Shown: positions 1 to 7,122, counted from the stretch's first letter. The stretch is 10,875 nucleotides of DNA from Sphingobacterium sp. UBA1575 (GCA_002322865.1 DCOH01000021.1:98803-109677), one strand, 5' to 3'. Made by a program: numbers and translations. Notes: generated by a model from the sequence alone, not told the origin.

Positions 1-1299
1 AACAAAATGCAGCAATATGCCGAAGAGGCACAGAAAGAGTGGATGAAGAAGCTGCAGAATGAATTTGATAAGCAATGGCGCCGTCGTAATGCCTTCACCG
101 GTAAGAATGCCAACCTTTTGGTTACCGGGATGAAGCGATCGGATAGATGGCACACCTTGAAGTCTGAGGGGATGTCGGAGAAGGATATCCGCAAGGAATT
201 TGATAAAAAAGTAAAGATGAACCTCTTTACCTGGAGGGGAAATATTGATACCATGATGACCCCGATGGACTCCATCAAGTACACAAAATTGTTCTTGCGG
301 AATGCGATGATGTCCATGGAGCCTCATACCGGCTACATCAAAGCTTGGGTTGGAGGTATCAATTTTGAGCACTTTAAATACGATCAGGTACGCCTTGGTA
401 CCCGTCAGGTGGGATCCACTGCTAAACCATTTGTCTATGCTTATGCCATCGATAATGGTTATGGTCCATGTGTTTCCATTCCGAACCACATGCGAACTTA
501 TGGCGATTGGACACCGAAGGGAACCGTACAGGGAGGTGATCCTATTACCTTGAAAAATGCGATTAAATATTCCCAGAACTATGCGTCTGCTTATTTGATC
601 TCTGAAGTGGGAGCATCATCTGTAGCCGATCTGACAAAAAGAATGGGTGTGAACTCCAATATTCCGAATAACCTTTCCATTGCATTGGGATCTTATGATG
701 CATCCTTATTTGACATGGTAGGAGCCTACTCCGCATTCGTAAATCAAGGTACTTGGGTAGAACCAACGATGATTTTACGAATTGAGGATAAAAATGGAGC
801 TCCGATCTATGAAAAGGCACCTAAAGTATCCAAAGCCTTGAACAGTGAAACGGCTTACGCCATGGTGGATATGTTGAAAGGTGTAGTGGATGGTGGTACA
901 GGTAGTCGATTACGTTGGGATCCAAACTTCGGTGGATTGAAGAATCCAATTGGTGGTAAAACGGGTACAACGAACGATAACTCGGATGCTTGGTTCATCG
1001 GTATTACGCCAGAATTGGTGACCGGTGTTTGGACAGGTGCTGAGGACCGTGGTATCAGTTTCAGCAGTATGCAATATGGTCAGGGTGCGGCAGCAGCGAT
1101 GCCGGTATTCGGCTTGTACATGCGGAAGGTTTATGCCGATAAAGGGCTTAACTATACCCAGGAAGATTTCCCTCCTCCGGCAGGTGGAATCACCAGATTT
1201 GAAATGAATTGTTCTAACTTTTCCCAATATTATGGACGTGATCCAAACCAATCTAACGGCAGTACAGAACTGATGGATGACGATCGGTTAGGATTTTAG
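1..1299 (+). CDS. Class A penicillin-binding protein (PBP1A-like), C-terminal transpeptidase part; 5' end outside the window
   Basis: This is the C-terminal 432 residues of a bifunctional peptidoglycan synthase, which polymerises and crosslinks peptidoglycan at the outer face of the cytoplasmic membrane. The frame is open to the left edge, so the gene starts upstream and the ATG at 7 is internal. All three signatures of a serine transpeptidase are visible in order: STAK with the acylated serine at 415-417, SQN (the SxN motif) at 571-579, and KTG followed by TT at 958-966. The membrane anchor and GT51 glycosyltransferase domain expected in a family member of about 750-850 residues must lie upstream. 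The first 80 or so residues are charged and resemble the linker between the two domains. The C-terminal tail after the catalytic domain is short and Asn/Asp rich. uvrC follows after 11 bases, so the two are probably cotranscribed. Family assignment is firm; the exact paralogue (1A, 1B or 1C) is inferred. Confidence 0.93.
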   Translation, partial: NKMQQYAEEAQKEWMKKLQNEFDKQWRRRNAFTGKNANLLVTGMKRSDRWHTLKSEGMSEKDIRKEFDKKVKMNLFTWRGNIDTMMTPMDSIKYTKLFLRNAMMSMEPHTGYIKAWVGGINFEHFKYDQVRLGTRQVGSTAKPFVYAYAIDNGYGPCVSIPNHMRTYGDWTPKGTVQGGDPITLKNAIKYSQNYASAYLISEVGASSVADLTKRMGVNSNIPNNLSIALGSYDASLFDMVGAYSAFVNQGTWVEPTMILRIEDKNGAPIYEKAPKVSKALNSETAYAMVDMLKGVVDGGTGSRLRWDPNFGGLKNPIGGKTGTTNDNSDAWFIGITPELVTGVWTGAEDRGISFSSMQYGQGAAAAMPVFGLYMRKVYADKGLNYTQEDFPPPAGGITRFEMNCSNFSQYYGRDPNQSNGSTELMDDDRLGF

Positions 1300-1310
1300 G
1301 CATATCCTTA

Positions 1311-3110
1311 ATGGAGTTTGATTATAAGAAAGAATTAGGAAAAATCCCCCATAAACCAGGTGTCTACCAGTATTTTGATAAGGAAGACACCTTGATTTAT
1401 GTTGGTAAGGCCAAGGACCTTAGGAATAGGGTCAGTTCTTATTTTGTCAACACCCAACAACTCAATAGCAAAACCAAAGTTCTTGTCCGGAAAATCAATC
1501 GGATCGCCTTTACCATTGTAGATACGGAGATCGATGCCTGGTTATTGGAAAATAACCTCATCAAAAAGCATCAACCTCGCTATAATGTTATGTTAAAGGA
1601 TGATAAGACCTATCCTTGGATTGTCATCAAGAACGAACGATTTCCCCGTGTTTTCTGGACCAGAAGGTACATCAAGGATGGATCGAGATATTTTGGGCCT
1701 TATGCCTCTGTGGGGATGATGCACATCGTATTGGATATGATCCGGGAGTTATTCCCCCTTCGTACCTGTAACCTCAGCCTGACCGAAGAGAACATTGCCA
1801 AAGGCAAGTTCAAGGTCTGTTTGGAATACCAGATCGGTAATTGTAAGGGACCCTGCGAAGGCTATCAATCCGAAGAAGATTATGATCAGAACCTTTCTGA
1901 TATCAAGGATATCCTGAACGGGAAAATCAGTATGGTGACCAACCGTCTTAAGGAGCAGATGCAGGAGGCAGTGCAGGGCATGGATTTCGAAAGGGCGCAT
2001 AAGCTGAAGATCAAACTCGATAAGCTCGATAATTACCAAAGTAAATCGACGGTTGTCAATTCTTCCATCAGCAATGTGGATGTGTTTAGCATCGCATCAG
2101 AGAGTAATTATGCTTTTGTCAACTTCCTAAGGGTGGTTAATGGGGTAATTATTCAGACCCAAACCGTAGAACTGAAGAAGAGACTCGATGAGACCGATGC
2201 GGAATTATTGGCGATTGCCATTCCGGAGATCAGGTCCAGGTATAGTAGTCTCTCCCGAGAGATCATCGTGCCATTTGAATTGGATATCGAAGGCAATGAA
2301 CAGATCAAGTTTGTGGTTCCAAAATTGGGCGAGAAACGGAAGTTATTGGATCTGTCCCTTAAAAACGTAGCTTATTTCAAGAAGGAAAGATTGCTACAGT
2401 ACGAAAAACTCATTCCTGAGGTAAAAGTAGAAAGGGTACTGACCCAGATGCAGAAAGACCTACGCTTACCGGTTCTTCCGCGGCATATCGAATGTTTTGA
2501 TAACTCGAACATCCAAGGAAACTATCCAGTTTCTGCTATTGTGGTGTTCAAGGATGCGAAACCTTCCAAAAAGGATTACCGGCATTTCAACGTGAAGACG
2601 GTGGAAGGACCGAATGACTTTGCAACGATGGAGGAAGCTGTTTTCCGACGCTACAGGAGGTTATTGGATGAAGACCAGACATTACCTCAATTGATCATTA
2701 TTGATGGTGGTAAGGGACAGCTGGGTGCCGCATTGAAGAGTTTAAAGCTTCTTGGGATCGAGAAGAAAGTAACTGTCATCGGGATTGCCAAACGATTGGA
2801 AGAACTGTATTATCCTGGCGACCAATATCCTCTTTATTTAGATAAGAAGTCCGAAACCCTGAAGATCATTCAGCACCTGCGGGATGAGGCCCATCGTTTC
2901 GGTATTACCTTCCATAGAAACCAACGAAGTCGGAAGACCTTTGTTTCGGAATTGGACAATATTCCCGGCATCGGAAAAGTGACGGTTCAGAAATTGCTGA
3001 CCAGCTTCCGTTCCGTAAAGAAAATAAAAGAAGCGACGGATGAGGAACTAAAAAAAGTGCTTAATCTGAAACAGATACAAGCACTTCGTCAATATTTTTC
3101 AGCGCAATAA
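1311..3110 (+). CDS. uvrC: UvrABC excinuclease subunit C
   Basis: UvrC makes both incisions in nucleotide excision repair, after UvrA and UvrB have located the lesion. The 599 residues carry the full family layout. The N-terminal GIY-YIG nuclease domain (about 14-95; GVY at 17-19 and IYVG at 29-32) makes the 3' cut. Four cysteines at 153, 170, 178 and 182 correspond to the cluster that binds Fe-S in E. coli UvrC, with the same last spacings (C-x7-C-x3-C). A UVR motif that contacts UvrB lies at about 205-240. The RNase H-like domain that makes the 5' cut has Asp397 (ECFDNSN), Asp465 (IIDGGKGQ) and His528. A C-terminal helix-hairpin-helix starts at about 548 (IPGIGK). The second hairpin looks degenerate. 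The ATG at 1311 gives the usual N-terminus and follows the PBP stop by 11 bases, with no clear Shine-Dalgarno. Identification is secure. Confidence 0.98.
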   Translation: MEFDYKKELGKIPHKPGVYQYFDKEDTLIYVGKAKDLRNRVSSYFVNTQQLNSKTKVLVRKINRIAFTIVDTEIDAWLLENNLIKKHQPRYNVMLKDDKTYPWIVIKNERFPRVFWTRRYIKDGSRYFGPYASVGMMHIVLDMIRELFPLRTCNLSLTEENIAKGKFKVCLEYQIGNCKGPCEGYQSEEDYDQNLSDIKDILNGKISMVTNRLKEQMQEAVQGMDFERAHKLKIKLDKLDNYQSKSTVVNSSISNVDVFSIASESNYAFVNFLRVVNGVIIQTQTVELKKRLDETDAELLAIAIPEIRSRYSSLSREIIVPFELDIEGNEQIKFVVPKLGEKRKLLDLSLKNVAYFKKERLLQYEKLIPEVKVERVLTQMQKDLRLPVLPRHIECFDNSNIQGNYPVSAIVVFKDAKPSKKDYRHFNVKTVEGPNDFATMEEAVFRRYRRLLDEDQTLPQLIIIDGGKGQLGAALKSLKLLGIEKKVTVIGIAKRLEELYYPGDQYPLYLDKKSETLKIIQHLRDEAHRFGITFHRNQRSRKTFVSELDNIPGIGKVTVQKLLTSFRSVKKIKEATDEELKKVLNLKQIQALRQYFSAQ

Positions 3111-3122
3111 AAAATTGCTGAA
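3098..3122. other. Small inverted repeat at the convergent ends of uvrC and the DUF59 gene
   Basis: TTCA-GC-GCAAT, then five A, then ATTGC-TGAA can fold into a 9-bp stem with a two-base bulge. It covers the last codons and stop of uvrC and lies 20 bases past the stop of the opposing DUF59 gene. It sits where a bidirectional terminator would be expected. However, there is no T-run after the stem on either strand, so intrinsic termination is doubtful. Confidence 0.3.
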
Positions 3123-3142
3123 CCTAAATTATAGGAGAGGAA

Positions 3143-3472
3143 TTACAAAAAACCCAGTTCTAATTTAGCCTCTTCGCTCATCATATCCTTTGTCCAAGGT
3201 GGATCAAAAGTAAGTTCTACGATAGCTTCTTCAATACCTTCGATTGCTGCCACTTTTTGTTGAACCTCATTCATCAGTTCCCCAGCTACAGGACATCCAG
3301 GAGCTGTAAGCGTCATAACAATTTTCGCCTGCTTATTCTCTTTCGTAATAATCTCGTAAACCAATCCCAAGTCCAGGATATTTGCCGGTTTCAATTCCGG
3401 GTCGTATACTGTTGCCAAAGCCTCTTCTATCTGTGGGGCAAGCCCCAATCTATCCATTACGATGATATTCAT
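3143..3472 (-). CDS. MIP18/DUF59-family iron-sulfur cluster assembly factor (SufT/PaaD-like)
   Basis: This 109-residue cytoplasmic protein consists of a single MIP18 (DUF59) domain, a family of auxiliary factors for maturing Fe-S proteins. Visible family features are DPE at 24-26, DLGLVYEI at 34-41, TAPGCP at 56-61 with the conserved Cys60, and a C-terminal PPWTKDMMSEEAK segment typical of the stand-alone bacterial proteins. I place the start at the ATG at 3472. It lies 10 bases after the glycosyltransferase stop and gives the usual length. An in-frame GTG at 3496 would add eight residues (VRKFKEIS) and overlap the upstream gene by 14 bases. The gene is the second of a two-gene - strand unit, although no functional link to a glycosyltransferase is known to me. 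It lacks the suf genes that often surround such proteins, so its client proteins cannot be read from context. Confidence 0.9.
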   Translation of the reverse strand: MNIIVMDRLGLAPQIEEALATVYDPELKPANILDLGLVYEIITKENKQAKIVMTLTAPGCPVAGELMNEVQQKVAAIEGIEEAIVELTFDPPWTKDMMSEEAKLELGFL

Positions 3473-3482
3473 GCTGATTTCT

Positions 3483-4652
3483 TTAAATTTTCGCACGCTG
3501 ATCTTTTATTACCTCTTGGTAAATATGCTCCAATTGGTTCATGACCAGCGTCTGTTCATAATGCTTCAGGAAGGTATCCCTGCAGTTTGCCTTCATGATC
3601 TCCTTTTTATCAGCCGGAATAGCTTGCCATTCTGCTAAAGTCTGGATGATCTGAGGATGATTATGCGGATCGAATAACATTCCTGTATACAAAGGTACAA
3701 CCATTTCATTTAATATGCCAATGTTGCTGGCCAGAACAGGCACGCCAAGGGCATAAGCTTCCAAAACCGCCAAAGGCATGGATTCATAACATACCGACGG
3801 TACGATCACCGCTGATGCGCCAGCCATATGGTTACTGATCACCTGCTTATCCTGAAATCCAAAATAATGGATGTTCTGATGGCTATTCGCGATTTTTTCT
3901 ACTTCTTTCTGCAAGGGTCCAGTTCCAAATATCTTTAATTCATGGTTGGATGCGGTCCAAGCATGTAATAAGGGTAAGATTCCTTTTTCTTCGGATAATC
4001 TTCCTACATAAACAAAAGCCTGACTTTGGATAACCTCGGTAGGAGCGACTTCTTTTACAAAATTTGGTTTCACCACGAAATTCTTGATGGGAACCTCAAA
4101 GGTCGATCGATGAAAAAGATTCTTAGCGAATTCCGATAAGGCAATAAAGCGATCTACTTTTTTGAAAGTTCCTCTTTTCCGATGAATCCAATAGGTAAAC
4201 GCAGTCCAAAAGGTTTTGATATAAGAGTTCTCCAAGGCTTTTTTCCGCACAGCTTGCCAAGGGAATTTCTGGGTAATGGAATCCAAAAAGAGGTTGCCAT
4301 CGTGGAAAAGAGTAGCTGATGGACATAACAACCGGAAATTATGCAGGGTGATGACCATCGGGATTCCTAATTTTTTGATATGCAATATGAACAATGGCCC
4401 CAAGGCATAGTGCATATTATGGATATGGATGATATCTGGTCTGAATTGTTTGATGCGTGTTTCCAAGCGGTTAGCTTCTTTCCAATTTAACGGATAGCCC
4501 AAGTATTGCAGATAACCAGCCAAACCTTTTACATTCTTCACTGTAAAAAGTTCAACTTCATGCTTTTGGAGCAATGCTTCTATTTCCTGCTTTACAACGA
4601 AATCCTCGCCACCTATATGTTGATATTCGTTATGAATAATTAAGATTCGCAT
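3483..4652 (-). CDS. Glycosyltransferase family 4 (GT-B fold) protein
   Basis: This 389-residue protein is probably a cytoplasmic or peripheral membrane retaining glycosyltransferase that moves a sugar from a nucleotide-sugar donor to a glycan or lipid acceptor. The N-terminal acceptor half (about 1-195) opens with a beta strand MRILIIHNEY and a glycine-containing loop (HIGGEDF), and has DIIHIHN at 73-79. The C-terminal donor half begins near FVYVGRLSEEKG (213-224). It carries the E-x7-E motif with Glu290 and Glu298, followed by GVPVLAS, all typical of GT4. There is no signal peptide or membrane segment. Such proteins usually serve exopolysaccharide, capsule or lipopolysaccharide synthesis, but no other polysaccharide gene is nearby, so acceptor and sugar are unknown. 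The ATG at 4652 is the natural start. It is transcribed away from the prenyl synthase gene and followed closely by the DUF59 gene. Confidence 0.92.
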   Translation of the reverse strand: MRILIIHNEYQHIGGEDFVVKQEIEALLQKHEVELFTVKNVKGLAGYLQYLGYPLNWKEANRLETRIKQFRPDIIHIHNMHYALGPLFILHIKKLGIPMVITLHNFRLLCPSATLFHDGNLFLDSITQKFPWQAVRKKALENSYIKTFWTAFTYWIHRKRGTFKKVDRFIALSEFAKNLFHRSTFEVPIKNFVVKPNFVKEVAPTEVIQSQAFVYVGRLSEEKGILPLLHAWTASNHELKIFGTGPLQKEVEKIANSHQNIHYFGFQDKQVISNHMAGASAVIVPSVCYESMPLAVLEAYALGVPVLASNIGILNEMVVPLYTGMLFDPHNHPQIIQTLAEWQAIPADKKEIMKANCRDTFLKHYEQTLVMNQLEHIYQEVIKDQRAKI

Positions 4653-4670
4653 CCTGTGGATATAATTTAC

Positions 4671-4702
4671 GCAATTTACATAGACTAAGCTGAATATTCA
4701 AA
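4671..4702 (-). promoter_or_regulatory. Candidate promoter for the glycosyltransferase-DUF59 unit
   Basis: Reading the - strand, TTTG (4699-4702) is followed after 20 bases by TAAATTG (4672-4678). This resembles the Bacteroidota -33/-7 pair but has an imperfect -7 box. Transcription would begin about 12 bases before the ATG at 4652. The spacing is good and the -7 match is weak. Confidence 0.3.
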
Positions 4703-4734
4703 TGGGCTATTCCATGCTATTCATGTTAAATGCT

Positions 4735-4742
4735 TATCTTTG
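4735..4742 (+). promoter_or_regulatory. Bacteroidota -7 promoter element (TATCTTTG) of the prenyl synthase gene
   Basis: TATCTTTG matches TAnnTTTG exactly. It would start transcription near 4748-4750, about 13 bases before the ATG at 4762. I see no clear TTTG at -33. The position excludes the upstream in-frame ATG at 4702 as a start for transcripts from this promoter. Confidence 0.55.
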
Positions 4743-4761
4743 TAACAATTTTTTAATAAGT

Positions 4762-5739
4762 ATGTTTGAACAGAATCCCTACAGCAAACTCATCTCCAGT
4801 TATATTCAACGCGCCGAATTTCCGGTAGATCCAGCAGACCTCTACGACCCCATCCGATATATCCTTTCCCTAGCCGGAAAACGTATTCGTCCGATGTTGG
4901 TACTGATGTCATCCAATATGTTCGGATTCAAGGAATTATCGCTTGCCTTGCCAGCATCGGCAGCCATAGAATATTTCCATAATTTCTCCTTGATCCACGA
5001 TGATATCATGGACAAGGCGCCTTTGAGAAGGGGTAAGGATACGGTTCATCAGAAATGGAACGATAATGTGGCTATCCTCTCTGGGGATGCCTTGTTGGTC
5101 AAAGCCTATCAGGAATTGGGGAAGTCGCCTGCCGACAAGATCCCAGCTTTGTTGGAGGTATTCAACAAAGTGGCGTTGGAGGTTTGCGAAGGCCAACAGA
5201 TGGACATGGATTTTGAGAAAAGATCATCCGTTAGGGAGGAGGAATACATACAGATGATCAAGCTGAAGACCTCTGTGCTACTGGGGGGCGCTTTGCAGAT
5301 GGGGGCGATCCTGGCTTCAGCATCTCAGGAACAACAACAGAAAATCTATGATTTTGGAGTAAACCTAGGCATTGCTTTTCAATTACAGGATGATTATTTG
5401 GATGTCTACGGAGATCCATCCAGCTTTGGAAAACAGGTTGGGGGAGATATTCTAAGCGATAAAAAAACAATCCTTCATATTCGTACGCAACAGCTATCGG
5501 AAGGGGCTGATTTATTGGAATTCAATGACTTAGTTTCTGCCCAAGAAATCACAAAGGAAGATAAGGTAGCGCGGATGAAAAACTTATATGCAAAATATAA
5601 CATTGATCAATACGCAGAAGAGGTAAAACAGCGTTATATGCATTTAGCTTATGCTCAACTCGAATCGTTAGACATTGATCCGGAAAGCAAGCAGGAGATG
5701 TTTGTTCTGGCGGATATTCTCATGCATAGAGCGAAGTAA
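4762..5739 (+). CDS. Trans-isoprenyl (polyprenyl) diphosphate synthase
   Basis: The enzyme condenses isopentenyl diphosphate with an allylic diphosphate to lengthen isoprenoid chains in the cytoplasm, feeding quinone, carotenoid or undecaprenyl precursors. The 325 residues show the all-helical family signatures: GKRIRP at 39-44, the first Asp-rich motif DDIMD at 80-84 followed by RRG, GQQMDMDFE at 144-152, and the second Asp-rich motif DDYLD at 210-214. The residue five before the first motif is Phe75. In this enzyme superfamily an aromatic there tends to stop elongation at C15-C20, whereas the octaprenyl synthase IspB has a small residue. A short product such as GGPP or FPP is therefore inferred, not proven. 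I chose the ATG at 4762 because a TAnnTTTG promoter lies just upstream and the length is standard. An in-frame ATG at 4702 would add 20 residues but precedes that promoter. The amidase gene follows 56 bases later. Confidence 0.93.
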   Translation: MFEQNPYSKLISSYIQRAEFPVDPADLYDPIRYILSLAGKRIRPMLVLMSSNMFGFKELSLALPASAAIEYFHNFSLIHDDIMDKAPLRRGKDTVHQKWNDNVAILSGDALLVKAYQELGKSPADKIPALLEVFNKVALEVCEGQQMDMDFEKRSSVREEEYIQMIKLKTSVLLGGALQMGAILASASQEQQQKIYDFGVNLGIAFQLQDDYLDVYGDPSSFGKQVGGDILSDKKTILHIRTQQLSEGADLLEFNDLVSAQEITKEDKVARMKNLYAKYNIDQYAEEVKQRYMHLAYAQLESLDIDPESKQEMFVLADILMHRAK

Positions 5740-5761
5740 ATTATGTTTTTTGTGTAGTTTT

Positions 5762-5780
5762 TTATATTTTGGTAATATAA
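5762..5780. repeat. AT-only inverted repeat between the prenyl synthase and amidase genes
   Basis: TTATATT, five bases (TTGGT), then AATATAA form a perfect 7-bp dyad 16 bases before the amidase start. The stem is all A/T, so it would be a weak RNA hairpin. It overlaps an imperfect TAnnnTTTG promoter-like string at 5763-5771. It could be a protein-binding dyad or chance in an AT-rich spacer. Confidence 0.3.
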
Positions 5781-5795
5781 GTGGATTGTATATAA

Positions 5796-6572
5796 ATGGA
5801 GCCTTTAAAAATAACCATATTTCAAGCCTATCTTTTTTGGGAGAACGTGGATAAGAACCTGCAGAATCTTGGCTTAAGGTTGTCTGCGTTGCGCGAAAAG
5901 ACAGATTTGATCATACTTCCGGAGATGTTCAATACGGGTTTCACCACCAATGTGGAGAAATGCGCAGAAACGATGTCCGGAAAAACGATGCATTGGCTTT
6001 TTGAGACCTCTCAGAAGTTCCAGTGTGTAGTAGCTGGTTCATTGATTATTGAAGAAGGTGGTAAATATTATAACCGCTTTGTATGGATGTCGCCGGATGG
6101 CAGTTTTGTGCATTACGATAAAAGGCATCTATTCAGCATGGCCAATGAAGATAAAGTCTTTACGGCTGGCGATTCTCGGATTATCTTCCAATTGAAGGGC
6201 TGGAAAATCTGTCCGATGATCTGTTACGACCTGCGATTCCCAACCTGGTCGAGAAACCAAGGGGCTTCTTATGATCTATTGGTTTACACGGCCAGTTGGC
6301 CAGACAAACGTTCTGCACATTGGAGAGCGTTGATTCCTGCGCGTGCTATCGAGAACCAAGCTTTTGTGATCGGGGTGAATAGGGTAGGACATGATGGGAA
6401 GGAAGTCTATTATTCTGGCGGGTCTATGTGTATATCTCCAAATGGGGATGTCGTTTATTACAAGCCAGAGGATGAAGACCTCTATACCTTTACGTTAAAT
6501 CCAAAAGATCTCGAAGAAAACCGAAATAGCTTTCCATTCTTGGACGATCAAGATGAATTTAAATTATTATAG
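5796..6572 (+). CDS. Nitrilase-superfamily amidase, YafV/omega-amidase type
   Basis: This 258-residue cytoplasmic carbon-nitrogen hydrolase has the Glu-Lys-Cys triad of the superfamily: Glu43 in LPEMFNTGF, Lys109 in YDKRHLF and Cys143 in ICYDLRFP. The motif wording and the start/end pattern (ITIFQAYLFWENVDKN near the N-terminus, LDDQDEF near the C-terminus) fit the YafV/Nit2-like omega-amidases. These hydrolyse alpha-ketoglutaramate and alpha-ketosuccinamate, the by-products of glutamine and asparagine transamination. The whole family length is present and there is no signal peptide. The gene starts 56 bases after the prenyl synthase and may share its transcript; an AT-rich dyad lies in the gap. 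Its stop is one base from the stop of the opposing small membrane protein gene. The superfamily is certain; the omega-amidase substrate is inferred from motif style. Confidence 0.92.
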   Translation: MEPLKITIFQAYLFWENVDKNLQNLGLRLSALREKTDLIILPEMFNTGFTTNVEKCAETMSGKTMHWLFETSQKFQCVVAGSLIIEEGGKYYNRFVWMSPDGSFVHYDKRHLFSMANEDKVFTAGDSRIIFQLKGWKICPMICYDLRFPTWSRNQGASYDLLVYTASWPDKRSAHWRALIPARAIENQAFVIGVNRVGHDGKEVYYSGGSMCISPNGDVVYYKPEDEDLYTFTLNPKDLEENRNSFPFLDDQDEFKLL

Positions 6573-6573
6573 T

Positions 6574-7035
6574 TTAATCCTGGTAAGGGCGGTTTAGAAT
6601 AGCTTGTTGAATAACAGCCTTTCTAAGATCGAAGTGTTCGTTCTTGTCTAATTCCTCGACCTGAACAGGTTCTAATCTTTTTAATTTGCCTTTTAGGTTT
6701 TCGTTCCTGCGTTGTTGATTTTGGGTTTGTAGCCTTTTTACTTCATCAGGAAGTTCTTGATAATCAACATGGTTTTCAACCTTATTGACTGGTTTAGGCT
6801 TTCTTTCTTCCCTAATAACTGGTGCAGGTCTCCGTTCTTCCTTTATAACCGGCGCTGGACGTCGTTCTGGCTGTTTTTTAGGTTCGAATTCCGGATAATC
6901 TGTTACAGTCTGTTGCTTGCGCTTTAAATCTTCCAAGCGTTTTTTAGCTTTTGCCTGCTCTTCCTTATAAGACTCATAAATCTTATAAATGATACCGGCA
7001 ACCACCAATAGAACTATACCGAAAGGATTCTCCAT
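6574..7035 (-). CDS. Hypothetical membrane-anchored charged protein with three 10-residue repeats
   Basis: I do not recognise a characterised family. The 153 residues start with a short hydrophobic segment (about 5-17, GIVLLVVAGIIYK) that should anchor the protein in the membrane with the rest cytoplasmic (many Lys/Arg follow it). Next comes a charged, probably helical stretch (about 18-41), then three tandem decapeptides at 58-87 (RRPAPVIKEE, RRPAPVIREE, RKPKPVNKVE). A basic and Gln-rich helix (about 94-125) follows. The end, FDLRKAVIQQAILNRPY at 135-151, looks conserved: small Bacteroidota hypothetical proteins as I recall them often finish with a similar DLR-AVI-ILNR string. The middle is low-complexity and likely disordered. 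Function is unknown. The gene is divergent from the MarR gene and convergent with the amidase. Confidence 0.8.
   Translation of the reverse strand: MENPFGIVLLVVAGIIYKIYESYKEEQAKAKKRLEDLKRKQQTVTDYPEFEPKKQPERRPAPVIKEERRPAPVIREERKPKPVNKVENHVDYQELPDEVKRLQTQNQQRRNENLKGKLKRLEPVQVEELDKNEHFDLRKAVIQQAILNRPYQD
6775..6864 (-). repeat. Three tandem 30-bp repeats coding for a Pro/Arg/Glu decapeptide
   Basis: The three units encode RRPAPVIKEE, RRPAPVIREE and RKPKPVNKVE. Units one and two agree at nine of ten residues, yet six of those nine codons differ synonymously. The duplication is therefore old and kept at protein level. Confidence 0.85.
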
Positions 7036-7087
7036 AGGCTAAATATACTCATTTTTGAACGCTAATCCATTGTTGACCATAAAAAAA

Positions 7088-7118
7088 TTTGCTTTTACCT
7101 ATTTTTATTTTATTATTG
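7088..7118 (+). promoter_or_regulatory. Candidate promoter of the MarR gene
   Basis: TTTG at 7088-7091 and TATTATTG at 7111-7118 are separated by 19 bases, the expected Bacteroidota -33/-7 spacing. The -7 box matches five of six fixed positions of TAnnTTTG. Transcription would begin near 7123-7125, inside the GTTAAC dyad. Confidence 0.5.
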
Positions 7119-7122
7119 CAAT

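Noticed and set aside
910..1251. A 113-codon open frame on the - strand inside the PBP gene
   Set aside because: It lies entirely under the conserved transpeptidase domain, and its translation is rich in Arg, Thr, Cys and His without any domain; it is a shadow of the real frame.
1749..2039. A 96-codon open frame on the - strand inside uvrC
   Set aside because: It is antisense to the Cys cluster and UVR motif of uvrC and has no recognisable motif or start context.
3098..3122. Bidirectional intrinsic terminator between uvrC and the DUF59 gene
   Set aside because: The hairpin is real on paper but no T-run follows it on either strand, so it is listed only as an inverted repeat.
3434..3447. GC-rich palindrome TGGGGCAAGCCCCA in the DUF59 gene
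   Set aside because: The two-base loop is too tight for a stable RNA hairpin and the string simply encodes the expected LGLAP residues.
3257..3544. A 95-codon + strand frame spanning the DUF59 and glycosyltransferase ends
   Set aside because: It is antisense to two well supported genes, and its translation shows no domain.
3483..4652. Start of a capsule or exopolysaccharide locus
   Set aside because: Only one glycosyltransferase is present, and the neighbours are housekeeping genes with no flippase, polymerase or sugar-nucleotide genes.
4702..4761. Upstream ATG extending the prenyl synthase by 20 residues
   Set aside because: A TAnnTTTG promoter box lies inside this stretch and the extension is not part of the family fold.
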